DNA from: JAITMY01 sp031549685
GTDB taxonomy: Bacteria > Bacteroidota > Bacteroidia > Bacteroidales > UBA932
Length of the DNA: 64,000 nucleotides
NCBI GenBank assembly: GCA_031549685.1
Contig: JAVBPG010000042.1
Coordinates: 20,173-84,172, forward strand
Direction of reading: 5' to 3'
This document shows, one piece after another, positions 16,579 to 25,223 of this stretch; within the stretch, counting starts at the first letter, position 1, and each line of letters opens with the position of its first letter. A model generated the notes under the pieces. That model saw only the letters and a program-made list of their open reading frames with translations. It was not told the origin of the DNA and searched no databases. Made by a program: the position numbers and the translations under genes.

Positions 16579-17580
16579 TTATTCTTGCTTGCCTTGTATG
16601 CGTTTTATTTCTTTATCGAAATCAGAAATGTAATTCTCGTCCTGAATTTTCCTGAAAACTTCATATTCCTGTTCCGCTCTTAGCTTGGCTTCCAATGCAC
16701 TTACCCTACCTTTATCTTGTAATATAGGATACTGAGAAAGTTCCAAAAACTGATTCAAAAACTGCATCCATTCCTGCATATTGGTTACAATACCTCGCGT
16801 AGCTCTGTTTTCTGCTAAATCCAAATAAACCGAGACGATACGGTTCAATTCCTTGATATGTGCTTCGTTCAGATAATTCTTGGAAACAACGACATCCGAT
16901 TTAAGTATTTTTCCATCGGGTGCTTGCTTCCAATTTGTCAATCCCATGTACAACTTTGTGGCATTGGCCGAAGTATAAATGATTTCGGCGGCAGTTTTTC
17001 CTGTAATAGCCCAATGCAACTTGTTCTGCACGGCAGCAAAAAAATCTTTTGTAACAGGTGAATTTTTATCGTAGTCTGCCGAAAGCGCATAGATGTCTGT
17101 GATTTTTTGGTAAAATCGCCTTTCGCTGGCGCGGATTTCGCGAATACGTTCCAGCAGCTCGTCAAAATAATCTTTACCAAAGCTCTTTCCCTGTTTCAGG
17201 CGTTCGTCGTCCATTACGAAACCTTTGATAATAAACTCTTTGAGTGTATTGGTTGCCCAAATACGGAATTGTGTCGCCTGATAGCTGTTTACACGGTATC
17301 CCACTGCAATAATGGCATCCAGATTATAGAAATCCAATTCGCGCGAGACTTCCCGGTTGCCTTCTTTTTGAACTATCCGGATTTTCCGGATAGTTGCTTC
17401 ATTTTGCAGTTCACTGCTCTGGTAGATATTTTTCAAATGTTCGTTTATGGTACGAATATCTACGCCAAACAATTCACGCATTCGTTTTTGGGTTAGCCAA
17501 AAGCTACCGTCTTCGTACTGCACCTGAATGCTTACCTGACCGTTGGGTGTGGTGTAGAGTATGATGTTGGATTCGGACAT
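16579..17580 (-). CDS. RhuM-family protein (inserted gene)
   Basis: A 333-residue protein of the RhuM family, named after a Salmonella pathogenicity-island gene of unknown function. Typical segments are DGSFWLTQKRMRELFGVD (a helix-turn-helix-like N-terminus), LDFYNLDAIIAVGYRVNS, FRIWATNTLKEFIIKGF and FYQKITDIYALSADYD. It is AT-rich: line 16801 has 23 G/C in 60, whereas 17881 in ftsE has 36 in 60. It lies between two copies of the ftsE-pgeF junction, so it was gained by horizontal transfer. There is no transposase or integrase. Its function is unknown; a defence or phage-related role is only a guess. Confidence 0.9.
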   Translation of the reverse strand: MSESNIILYTTPNGQVSIQVQYEDGSFWLTQKRMRELFGVDIRTINEHLKNIYQSSELQNEATIRKIRIVQKEGNREVSRELDFYNLDAIIAVGYRVNSYQATQFRIWATNTLKEFIIKGFVMDDERLKQGKSFGKDYFDELLERIREIRASERRFYQKITDIYALSADYDKNSPVTKDFFAAVQNKLHWAITGKTAAEIIYTSANATKLYMGLTNWKQAPDGKILKSDVVVSKNYLNEAHIKELNRIVSVYLDLAENRATRGIVTNMQEWMQFLNQFLELSQYPILQDKGRVSALEAKLRAEQEYEVFRKIQDENYISDFDKEIKRIQGKQE

Positions 17581-17736
17581 TGTAATTCTTTCTTTTTGCT
17601 ATAAATTCCGGAAGAGCCTCAATCTTATTGTGCTATCGTTTTTATTTTCAGTTGATTGCAATTGATGGCAATGAGGCGAATTTGCCCCTGTAAAGCGGAC
17701 AACTTTATCCCAAAATCAAGCGTGCAGGACTGTCGG
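17581..17736. other. Non-coding right arm of the rhuM insertion
   Basis: These 156 AT-rich bases upstream of rhuM contain no recognisable gene and no inverted copy of the sequence on the other side of rhuM (16561-16578). They presumably hold the rhuM promoter, but no clear TAnnTTTG box was seen. Confidence 0.5.
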
Positions 17737-17768
17737 CAAAGGTGGTAAACATGGGCTACTCCAGCTGC
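17737..17768. repeat. Right 32-base direct repeat flanking the rhuM insertion
   Basis: This is the partner of 16529-16560. It includes the genuine ftsE stop codon, then a vestigial pgeF start (ATG TTT ACC ACC TTT G on the minus strand), after which similarity ends abruptly. Confidence 0.92.
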
Positions 17769-18466
17769 GATATGTCGAGCTCGTTGGACCCGCTGAGCTC
17801 GGCAACGCGGCCGTCCTCGCACTTGATGGTGCGCCTGGGGAAGCGCTGCAGCAGGCTGTAGTTGTGCGTGGCCATAATGACCGAGCGCCCGCTGCTGCTT
17901 ATTTCGCTGAGCATGGCCATAATCTCCTCCGAGGTTTCGGGGTCGAGGTTTCGGGTCGGCTCGTCGGCCAGAATGAGCTCGGGGTCGTTGAGCAGGGCGC
18001 GGGCTATGGACACTCGCTGCTGCTCGCCGCCCGAGAGCTGGTGCGGCATTTTGTGCCCCTTGTACTCCATGTGCACCTTGGTAAGCACGTCGTGAATGCG
18101 CTTTTCCACCTCGGCCTTATCCGTCCAGCCGGTGGCCTTGAGCACAAACAGCAGGTTGTCGTTCACGCTGCGGTCGATCAGCAGCTGAAAATCCTGAAAC
18201 ACCATGCCTATTTTCCGCCGCAGAAAGGGGATGTGTGACTCCTTAATGTTGTGCAGCTTGTATCCTGCCACCCAGGCCTCGCCCTGCTTTAGCTTCAGCT
18301 CGGCGTTGAGCGTTCGTATCAGGCTCGACTTCCCGCTGCCAACTTTTCCTACAAGGTAAATAAATTCGCCCCGCTCTACGCTGAACGTAACATCGGACAG
18401 AATGAGGTGCGGGCCTTGGAAAATGCTGGCTTTCTTGACCTCGATAAGGGTGTCGAGTGAGGACAT
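17756..18466 (-). CDS. ftsE: FtsE-like cell division ABC ATPase
   Basis: A 236-residue ABC ATPase of the FtsE type, which pairs with FtsX at the divisome to control peptidoglycan hydrolases. Walker A is GKVGSGKSS (residues 40-48), the signature is LSGGEQQR, Walker B is LILADEPT with RNLDPETSEE following, and the switch histidine is in ATHN. The Q-loop region FQDFQLL is characteristic. ftsX is not adjacent. The stop lies inside the right copy of the 32-base repeat, and the protein is intact. Confidence 0.88.
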   Translation of the reverse strand: MSSLDTLIEVKKASIFQGPHLILSDVTFSVERGEFIYLVGKVGSGKSSLIRTLNAELKLKQGEAWVAGYKLHNIKESHIPFLRRKIGMVFQDFQLLIDRSVNDNLLFVLKATGWTDKAEVEKRIHDVLTKVHMEYKGHKMPHQLSGGEQQRVSIARALLNDPELILADEPTRNLDPETSEEIMAMLSEISSSGRSVIMATHNYSLLQRFPRRTIKCEDGRVAELSGSNELDISQLE

Positions 18467-18488
18467 GATTTTTATTTTTTTTGAAGTA

Positions 18489-18496
18489 CAAAAATA
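18489..18496 (-). promoter_or_regulatory. -7 box of ftsE
   Basis: The minus strand reads TATTTTTG (TAnnTTTG). Transcription would start near 18482, 16 bases before the ATG at 18466. Confidence 0.45.
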
Positions 18497-18568
18497 CGTA
18501 AATATCTAATACCAGCTTCGATGCCTGCTAACTTATGAATTTTTAACCATGCCAAACTTGTATTTAAG

Positions 18569-18598
18569 TTTGAGTAAAAAGAATAGCCGCTACCTTTA
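18569..18598 (+). promoter_or_regulatory. Promoter of the TPR protein gene
   Basis: TTTG at 18569-18572 and TACCTTTA at 18591-18598 are separated by 18 bases and match the -33/-7 arrangement. Transcription would start near 18605, 26 bases before the ATG. Confidence 0.55.
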
Positions 18599-18630
18599 CA
18601 AGTTAAAATAAAGCAAGTTAATATAACGAT

Positions 18631-21600
18631 ATGCAGCTACTATTTTCTCGCCCGAAAGTTGCCCTCATGGCGCTTTTGCTAACGCTCTCCACATCGCTTG
18701 CAGCCCAGACTGTGCGCGACATGAACGAGGCCTCCGAAACCTACCGCAGAGCAATGGAGCTTTACCAAAAAAAAATGTACGGGTTGGCTCAAGTTGAGTT
18801 TGAGCGCGCCATTGATAAAAGTGCACATCCTCTCAGCGATGATTTTTGCATTGGCGCCGAGTACTACATTTTGGAGTGCGCCTACGAGCAGTGGAACCCC
18901 AGCACCGAGGGGTTCATACTTGCGTTTATTGAAAAGCATCTGCAGAGCGCACGGGTAAACGATGCGTATAGCCTGCTCGGGAGGCTGTACTACCGCGAGG
19001 GCAGCTACGCCAAGGCGGCGGCGGCATTTGATAAAGTTGAGACGCGCACGCTTGCCGGCAGCGATTTTCAGGAGCACATGTTCAAAAAGGCGTACAGCCT
19101 GTTTGTGCTGCACGACTACGATAAAGCCTCGCCGCTGTTCTCGCTGGTAAAGGACGGCAGCAGCAAGTACGCCCCCGCCGCCACCTACTACTACTCGCAC
19201 ATAGCCTACGAGCAGCAGCGGTTTTCGGTTGCCCTGAAGGGCTTTGAAAGCCTGCGCGGCGACGAAACCTTTGCCAAGCTGGTGCCCTACTACATCCTTC
19301 ACATATACCACTACCAAAAAAATTACGACAAGGTAGTGGAGGAGGGCGTGGCGCTCATGGACCACGTTACGGGTAAGCGCCTGCCCGAGGTGGCGCGCCT
19401 GATAGGCGAGGCCTACTACTACAAAAAGCAGTACGCCGAAGCGCTTCCCTACATCGAAAAGTACGCCGAAACAACCTTGGCGCTCACGCGCAACGATAAG
19501 TATTTGCTGGGCTACGTATACTACCAGAATAAGAAGTACGACAAGGCCATAGCCACCTTTGACCAGATAACCGTGGGGCGCGATTCGCTGGCGCAAAGCG
19601 CCTACTACTACCTGGCCGATGCCTACCTGCAGCAGGGCGATAAGCAAAATGCGGGGCGCGCTTTTCTGCAAGCCTCAAAAATGGATTTCTTTCCCGAAAT
19701 AAAGGAGGACGCCCTGTTCAGCTACGCCAAGCTGATGTTCGAAATGAACAGCGGCCCCTTCAACGATGCCATCGACGCGCTCAACATGTACCTTGCAGCG
19801 TACCCCAACTCGCGCCGCACCGATGAAATAAACAAGTGCCTGATGCAGGCCTACGTTTACTCCAAAAACTACAAAGCTGCGCTGGCCTCGCTGCAGGCCA
19901 TAGGTAAGCCCGATGCCGATGTGCTGGCCGCCATGCAAAAGGTGGCCTACTACCGCGGCGTGGAGCTGTTCCAAAACCAAAGCTACGCCGAGGCTATAAA
20001 AATGTTCGACCTCTCGCTCAAGTACGCTGCCTACAACCCCACCACAGCGGCCTATGCCACCTACTGGAAGGGCGAGGCGTCTTACCGTTTGGGCAGCTAC
20101 GCGCAGGCACAAAACCTGTTCAACGACTTTGTGCTGTCGGCCGGCATTTCGCAAACCGATGAGTACAAGATGGCGCACTACAGCCTTGGCTACAGCCTGT
20201 TTCAGCAGCACCAGTACGCCGCCGCTGCGGGCTGGTTCCGCAAGTACATAAGCCTTGCGGGCGCTACGCCCACAGCCATACTGTGCGATGCCTACAACCG
20301 CGTAGGCGATTGCAACTTTATGCAGCACGGCTACAACGAGGCCATTGAAAGCTACAAAAAGGTGATGGCCTACAACATTGTGGATGCCGACTACGCCGCG
20401 TTTCAGAGCGGTATATGCTACGGCCTGCTGGGCGATCAGCATAAAAAGGTGGAGCAAATGGATGTGGTGATTAACGCCCGCCCCGCCTCGCCCTACGTTG
20501 ATAACGCGCTGTACGAAAAGGGGCGTTGCTACGTGCAAATGCAGCAGTACGACCAAGCCATTGCCGTGTACGCCGGCCTGCTGAGCCAGCACAAGGATAG
20601 CCCGTTCTACGCCAAATCGCTGATAGAGCTCGGCCTGATACATGTGAACAAGGGCGACAACGCCCAGGCCATGGACTACTACAAGCGCGTGGTAAAAGAA
20701 TTTTCGGGAACGGCCGAATCGCGCAGCGCCCTGCTCGGCGTAAAAAATATTTACATGGAAATGGGCGATGTGGATGGCTACTTTAAGTACATGTCGGGGG
20801 TAAAGAATATGGGCAACGTAAAGGATTCGGAGCGCGACTCGATGACCTTTGCCGTGGCCGAGTTGGCCTACACGGCCAACGACTGCGGCAAGGCGCTTCC
20901 GGCGCTGCAAAAGTATTTGAAGGAGTTTCCCACCGGCGCGTTTTTGGTTGACGCGCGCTTCTACACGGGCGACTGCCTTTACCGCGACGGCAAGCTGAGC
21001 GAGGCGCTACCGCACTTTGCCTTTGTGCTCAACATGCCCAAAAACAGCTACACCGAGTCGGCGCTGCTGGGTGCCGCAAGGGCATCGTTTCAGCAGGGCG
21101 ATAACGCGCAGGCGGCCGACTACTACGAGCGCCTGATCTTGGTGGCCGGTACCCGCGCCACCGCCCTTGAGGCGCGCGTGGGCAAGCTTCGCGCCGATTA
21201 CCTGAGGGCGGACTACGCTGCTGTGGTAAACGATGCGGCTACGCTGCTGGCCACTGATAACCTGCCGGAGGAGCTGAAGGTGGAGGCGCTGTACAAGCGT
21301 GCCAAATCGTACGAGCAGCTGGGCGCAGCGGATAAGGCCAACGAGGATTACCTGCAGGTGGCAGCCAACGTCAAAACCAAGATGGGCGCCGAAGCGCAGT
21401 ACAAGGTTATTGAGTACCTGTTCGGCAAGGATGAGCTGGATAAGGTGGAGGAGGCGGTAATAGGCTTCTCCAAGAGCGGAACGCCGCACCAGTACTGGCT
21501 GGCCAAGAGCTTCATTCTGCTGGGCGATGTGTACGTCAAGCGCAACGATGTGTTCCAGGCCAAGGCTACCTACGAGAGCATAATGGATGGCTACACCGTA

Positions 21601-21717
21601 ACCAACGATGGCATTTTGGGCGAGGTAACGCAAAAAATGCAGCAGCTTACCAACGCCGAGCAGGCAAAGGAAAGCGAGGCTGTGCAGCAGCAAACACCCA
21701 TGGATGTGGAGCTGTAA
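18631..21717 (+). CDS. Large exported tetratricopeptide-repeat protein
   Basis: A 1028-residue protein with a signal peptide (ending SLAAQT near residue 27), followed by about 25 TPR-like units across the whole chain. Representative repeats are YYREGSYAKAAAAFDKVET, YYQNKKYDKAIATFDQI and YVQMQQYDQAIAVYAGLL. The composition is rich in Tyr and Ala, as in TPR solenoids. It would lie in the periplasm or at the outer membrane as a scaffold. The next gene, a beta-barrel, starts 54 bases later, and the two are probably cotranscribed. The specific function is unknown. Confidence 0.88.
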   Translation: MQLLFSRPKVALMALLLTLSTSLAAQTVRDMNEASETYRRAMELYQKKMYGLAQVEFERAIDKSAHPLSDDFCIGAEYYILECAYEQWNPSTEGFILAFIEKHLQSARVNDAYSLLGRLYYREGSYAKAAAAFDKVETRTLAGSDFQEHMFKKAYSLFVLHDYDKASPLFSLVKDGSSKYAPAATYYYSHIAYEQQRFSVALKGFESLRGDETFAKLVPYYILHIYHYQKNYDKVVEEGVALMDHVTGKRLPEVARLIGEAYYYKKQYAEALPYIEKYAETTLALTRNDKYLLGYVYYQNKKYDKAIATFDQITVGRDSLAQSAYYYLADAYLQQGDKQNAGRAFLQASKMDFFPEIKEDALFSYAKLMFEMNSGPFNDAIDALNMYLAAYPNSRRTDEINKCLMQAYVYSKNYKAALASLQAIGKPDADVLAAMQKVAYYRGVELFQNQSYAEAIKMFDLSLKYAAYNPTTAAYATYWKGEASYRLGSYAQAQNLFNDFVLSAGISQTDEYKMAHYSLGYSLFQQHQYAAAAGWFRKYISLAGATPTAILCDAYNRVGDCNFMQHGYNEAIESYKKVMAYNIVDADYAAFQSGICYGLLGDQHKKVEQMDVVINARPASPYVDNALYEKGRCYVQMQQYDQAIAVYAGLLSQHKDSPFYAKSLIELGLIHVNKGDNAQAMDYYKRVVKEFSGTAESRSALLGVKNIYMEMGDVDGYFKYMSGVKNMGNVKDSERDSMTFAVAELAYTANDCGKALPALQKYLKEFPTGAFLVDARFYTGDCLYRDGKLSEALPHFAFVLNMPKNSYTESALLGAARASFQQGDNAQAADYYERLILVAGTRATALEARVGKLRADYLRADYAAVVNDAATLLATDNLPEELKVEALYKRAKSYEQLGAADKANEDYLQVAANVKTKMGAEAQYKVIEYLFGKDELDKVEEAVIGFSKSGTPHQYWLAKSFILLGDVYVKRNDVFQAKATYESIMDGYTVTNDGILGEVTQKMQQLTNAEQAKESEAVQQQTPMDVEL

Positions 21718-21771
21718 TTTTTGTCGAGAAAAGGAAGATTTAGAGTAGTAAAAAAGTATTTTTCACAGCAT

Positions 21772-23454
21772 ATGAAACGAATTATTTTACCCTTGTTGGC
21801 CTTGCTTGCAGCATCAACCAAGCTGGCAGCGCAGGACGAGTCGCTGACAAAAACGGTGGAGGTGCTGCGCCCCTACGAGCCAACTATCCCCGAGGCATAC
21901 AAAATAAATCCCATTCCACGTATTGACGATACGGCCAAGGTTACGGCCAAATTCTCGTACCCACTGCGCCAAAGCAAGCCGCTTACCGAGAGCTACCTTA
22001 CCACGCCTGTGCCGCCTGCACGGGTGCAGCGTGAGCGCTACAACGATAAGGTTGAAAATGGCGGATACGTGAGGCTGGGCTTGGGCTACAAGCCTACCAC
22101 CATGCTCGATTTATACGTTGGAAGCGAGCGCGCAAAAACCTTTGTATGGGATATTTACGCCAACCACTACGGCAACTATGGCGATGTGAAAAATGAGGCC
22201 AAGGCCAAGGTGCCAACGCTGGATATGCGCAACGAGGTAGGCGCTGTAGGGCAGTACAACTTTGAGCGCGCGCAGCTGCTGGCCAACGTAGGATTCCACC
22301 GCCACGATGTGCGGTTCTACGGCTACGACACCAAGTATTTTACCCTGGATGACTATAAAAATCTGTCGAAGGACGCGTCGCGCCAGCACTTCAACCGCAG
22401 CTACGCGAGCCTTGAGTACAAGAGCCGCAGCCAGCCCGACACCACGTGGAGCTTTGGCGGCACGTTTAACTTTTACGATTACCGCAGCCGCCTGCCCAAA
22501 TCGGAGGATGCGCTGGAGTTTGAGCTATACGCCTACAAGCAGCTGCTGCCAAGCACCCAGGTCGGCCTAACCGTAAACACCGATGTGTATGTGCGCAACA
22601 AGGCGCTTACGCAAAGCAGCAACACCATTGTATCGGTAATACCCGAGCTGCAGGAGAAGCGCGACTGGTGGCAGGCTACCGCCAAGCTTAACCTCACGTT
22701 CGACAACTTTAGCGGAGGCGTGAAAACCTACTTCTACCCCGTGCTCAACTTTACAGCACTCCTTACCGACGGCGTTTTTCTTCCGTATGTTGAGGTAAGC
22801 GGCGAGCATCAGGCCAACACCTACAATGCGCTTACTACCGAAAACCCCTACCTCGATCCGCAGAAACCAATGGATATGCGCAATACGCAAAAGGCCCTTG
22901 CATTTAGCGGCGGAATAAAGGGGAAAATCGCATCGGTATTCAGCTACAATTTGGGCTTGAGCTACGCTTTTGTAAACGACATGTACTTTTACGCTACCTC
23001 CACCGATACCGCCACCATTGGCAACTACTTCGACGTGCTGTACGACGACATCAAGCAGCTTTCGTTTGTAGGAAGTGTGCGCTTTCAGCCCTCCCGCGCC
23101 TGCGAGCTGGAGTACGCGCTGCGCTACGATTCGTACAACATGGACAAGCTGCCCGTGGCCTACAACCGTCCATCGTTGAGCATGAAGCTGGAGGCTACCT
23201 ACAACCTGTGGAATAAGCTCAACATGTACGCCAACGCCGACCTGCGCGGCAGCTACAAGGCGCGCGATTGGCAGGGCGTGGAGCTGAAGCGTAGCGCTGG
23301 CTTCGACCTTAGCCTCGGCGCTGATTACCGGTTCTACAACCGCTCATCAGTGTTCCTGCAGCTCAACAATATCCTGGGCACCCGCAACCAAATACTGAAC
23401 AACTATCCCACCTACAGGTTTAATGTGCTGGTGGGGTACACCTGTGTGTTTTAG
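21772..23454 (+). CDS. Outer-membrane beta-barrel protein, partner of the TPR protein
   Basis: A 560-residue exported protein with a signal peptide ending TKLAAQDES. The early segment VEVLRPYEPTIPEAYKINPIPRIDD resembles a periplasmic linker. The remainder shows alternating amphipathic strands (YVRLGLGYKP, LDLYVGSERA, LNMYANADLRGSY) and ends with an aromatic residue (GYTCVF), as expected for an outer-membrane barrel. An upstream in-frame start at 21721 adds a charged, non-signal segment and was rejected. Annotation pipelines often call such proteins TonB-dependent receptors, but no plug domain is seen. The role is unknown. Confidence 0.8.
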   Translation: MKRIILPLLALLAASTKLAAQDESLTKTVEVLRPYEPTIPEAYKINPIPRIDDTAKVTAKFSYPLRQSKPLTESYLTTPVPPARVQRERYNDKVENGGYVRLGLGYKPTTMLDLYVGSERAKTFVWDIYANHYGNYGDVKNEAKAKVPTLDMRNEVGAVGQYNFERAQLLANVGFHRHDVRFYGYDTKYFTLDDYKNLSKDASRQHFNRSYASLEYKSRSQPDTTWSFGGTFNFYDYRSRLPKSEDALEFELYAYKQLLPSTQVGLTVNTDVYVRNKALTQSSNTIVSVIPELQEKRDWWQATAKLNLTFDNFSGGVKTYFYPVLNFTALLTDGVFLPYVEVSGEHQANTYNALTTENPYLDPQKPMDMRNTQKALAFSGGIKGKIASVFSYNLGLSYAFVNDMYFYATSTDTATIGNYFDVLYDDIKQLSFVGSVRFQPSRACELEYALRYDSYNMDKLPVAYNRPSLSMKLEATYNLWNKLNMYANADLRGSYKARDWQGVELKRSAGFDLSLGADYRFYNRSSVFLQLNNILGTRNQILNNYPTYRFNVLVGYTCVF

Positions 23455-23512
23455 CCGCAGCTCAATTAAGCCTGCACTAAGCCCGGCTTTTTGGCAAGTT
23501 GCAAATGAAAAC

Positions 23513-23552
23513 AAAATCAGCCACTCGCATTTAACTGCAAGTGGCTGATTTT
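23513..23552. terminator. Bidirectional terminator
   Basis: The stem AAAATCAGCCACT / AGTGGCTGATTTT, with a 14-base loop, sits between the plus-strand barrel gene and the minus-strand tRNA. It has A and U runs on both sides. Confidence 0.85.
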
Positions 23553-23559
23553 CATTTAG

Positions 23560-23633
23560 TCGGGGTGGCCGGATTCGAACCGACGACCTCCTGCTCCCAA
23601 AGCAGGCGCGATACCGGGCTACGCTACACCCCG
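23560..23633 (-). tRNA. tRNA-Pro (anticodon TGG)
   Basis: The 74-base minus-strand gene folds as a cloverleaf. The acceptor stem is CGGGGTG/CACCCCG with discriminator A. The anticodon stem-loop is CTGCT-TTGGGAG-AGCAG-like, with TGG as anticodon. The T-loop is GGTTCGAATCC. CCA is not encoded. The gene is transcribed toward the terminator at 23513-23552. Confidence 0.95.
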
Positions 23634-23707
23634 AAAAGGTGCACAAAGGTAGCACTTTTTTTCAAATACAAAATCGTGGTGCACAACTTTTACGCTGCAA
23701 TAAAAAA

Positions 23708-23732
23708 GGAGCGGGATTTGTTGTCCCGCTCC
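23708..23732 (-). terminator. Terminator of the 27-residue gene
   Basis: The stem GGAGCGGGA / TCCCGCTCC with a 7-base loop is followed on the minus strand by UUUUUU. It starts 11 bases past the stop at 23743. Confidence 0.85.
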
Positions 23733-23742
23733 GAAAAAGTTG

Positions 23743-23826
23743 CTACTTCTTGCCCGCCTTTTTGCTGTCCTTTTTAGGCTCGGCAGCCTTGCTACCGGTC
23801 GCTTTCTTGCCACATCCGCATGCCAT
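23743..23826 (-). CDS. Tiny Cys/Lys-rich protein (27 residues)
   Basis: The 28-codon frame encodes a protein that opens MACGCGKKATGSK and ends KKDSKKAGKK. CGCG could bind a metal or form a disulfide, and the basic tail could bind nucleic acid. It is not a shadow of another gene. A strong terminator sits 11 bases past the stop, which supports it as a transcribed unit, and it is isolated between tRNA-Pro and a repeat block. I do not recognise the family. The alternative is that the region encodes a small RNA. The gene is too short for usual gene callers. Confidence 0.6.
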   Translation of the reverse strand: MACGCGKKATGSKAAEPKKDSKKAGKK

Positions 23827-23914
23827 GGTGTTAATTTTTTGTTAAGGTTGGTTTCCAGTATTACAGCCCGAAACCTTTGCTGTTTTTTAGCCGCTGTTTA
23901 CATTTAGAAATCAA

Positions 23915-24085
23915 AAAGCATTTAATCCCGCAGGGCGGGAGAGACACAGAGAGTACAACAGAAAAAACTCTCCTGCCTTGCAGTGCAAGCGACAACTCGT
24001 TAATATACAAAGTGCTAAAATGGTGCAGAGAAAAACCGAAGCAAATGTATGCTTCTAAATGTTCTCTGTGGCTCCGAGGTTAAAG
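23915..24085. repeat. Dispersed intergenic repeat (CACAGAGAG...CTCCGAGG family)
   Basis: The sequence contains TCCCGCAGGGCGGGAGAGA, CACAGAGAG and TTCTCTGTGGCTCCGAGG, all of which recur in altered order at 51.3 and 52.6 kb. A 68-codon frame here (23877-24083) has repeat-like composition and is not called a gene. Confidence 0.6.
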
Positions 24086-24098
24086 TTTAAACGGCTTC

Positions 24099-25223
24099 TT
24101 AAAGTCCGGTGTCATCCTCGTCGTCCTCATCCTCCTCATCCTCGCTGCTGCGACGTTTTTTCGGCTTTTCCTCCTCTTCGTCGTCCTCTGCTGCAATTTC
24201 GTCGTCGCCGCTGGCCGGGGTATCAATGATGATGTCGTCGTCGTCGTCCTTTGAGCGCGCATCAATTTTTACATCCACCTTAATGAGGTAGGTGGCGTTC
24301 TCGGTATCGAGCATGATGGCGTAAAAGAAGTCGGTTTCGCTCTTGTTGATTTTCATCACGTAGTCGCTCCAGCCAAAGGGGTACTTTTGCTTGAGCAGCT
24401 CCAGCAGCTCGGGCGACAGGTTTTTGTAGCTAACCACCACGCGGCGCTTGCCGGTGCCCACGGTTACACGGGGTAAGCTGCTCTTTGCCTCCTCCTGTGG
24501 CGGTTGCGGCGCAGCCTTGGGTTGGGGTTTTACCTCCTCTTTTTTAGCAGCCTTGGGTTGGAGGGCCGGTTGTACCTTGACCGGCTTTTCAGCCGCTTTT
24601 CCGGGTGCCTTCTTGGGTGGCGGTGGGGCAACTACTTTTTTACTTACTTCGGCAGCGGGCTTGGTAGTTTTTGCCGGAGCAGCTACTTTTTTGCTTGCTG
24701 CTACCTTGGAACTTTCTTTTTTTAGCGCTGTATTTTTGGTCGGGGCAATTGCCTTCTTTACGGGTGCAACTTTCTTTGCAGGTGTACTCTTCTTCACGGG
24801 AACCATAGCTTTTTTAGCGGCTGCCTTTTTTACGGGTGCAACCACTTTTTTAACGAGAGCCTTTTTTAAAGGCTTAATAATTTTGACTACTTTTTTTACG
24901 GGTGTGGCCGTTTTTTTTACCGCCACCTTTTTGGCGGGTGCCAGGGCTTTCTTGGCTACCACCTTTTTTACGGGTACCGCCTTTTTGCTTACCACTTTTT
25001 TGGCCGGAGCTGCTACCTTTTTAGCGATAACTTTCTTGGCAGCCGCCTTTTTTGCGGGCACCAACTTTTTGGCCGCAACTTTTTTTGCGGCCACCGCAAC
25101 CTTTCTGGCTACGGGCTTAGCTGCGCTTTTTTTTGCCGGCGCTGCTTTTATCGCTTTCTTGGGCGCAACTTTAGCTGCCTTCTTGGCGGGGGCTTTAGCT
25201 GCCGTTTTTTTCTTCACAGCCAT
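24099..25223 (-). CDS. Histone H1-like Lys/Ala-rich protein fused to a C-terminal domain
   Basis: A 374-residue protein in three parts. Residues 1-245 are a low-complexity AAKK/PAKK/PVKK array like eukaryotic H1 tails and bacterial AlgP/Hc proteins, expected to bind DNA. Residues about 250-325 form a compact domain (RVTVGTGKRRVVVSYKN, ELLKQKYPFGWSDYVMKI, TYLIKVDVKID) that looks folded. Residues 330-374 are almost all Asp/Glu with a KKRR patch. DNA compaction is inferred from composition. The acidic tail could compete with DNA for the basic arm. The repetitive N-terminus is likely to vary in length between strains. Confidence 0.8.
   Translation of the reverse strand: MAVKKKTAAKAPAKKAAKVAPKKAIKAAPAKKSAAKPVARKVAVAAKKVAAKKLVPAKKAAAKKVIAKKVAAPAKKVVSKKAVPVKKVVAKKALAPAKKVAVKKTATPVKKVVKIIKPLKKALVKKVVAPVKKAAAKKAMVPVKKSTPAKKVAPVKKAIAPTKNTALKKESSKVAASKKVAAPAKTTKPAAEVSKKVVAPPPPKKAPGKAAEKPVKVQPALQPKAAKKEEVKPQPKAAPQPPQEEAKSSLPRVTVGTGKRRVVVSYKNLSPELLELLKQKYPFGWSDYVMKINKSETDFFYAIMLDTENATYLIKVDVKIDARSKDDDDDIIIDTPASGDDEIAAEDDEEEEKPKKRRSSEDEEDEDDEDDTGL

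Noticed and set aside
16529..17768. The rhuM insertion as a classical insertion sequence
   Set aside because: No transposase reading frame and no terminal inverted repeats. The 32-base duplication is longer than usual IS target duplications.
19675..20910. A 411-codon frame antisense to the TPR protein
   Set aside because: It reflects the regular codon pattern of the repeats on the other strand and has no recognisable domain.
23877..24083. 68-codon frame in the repeat block
   Set aside because: The frame coincides with a dispersed repeat and has a random-looking composition.
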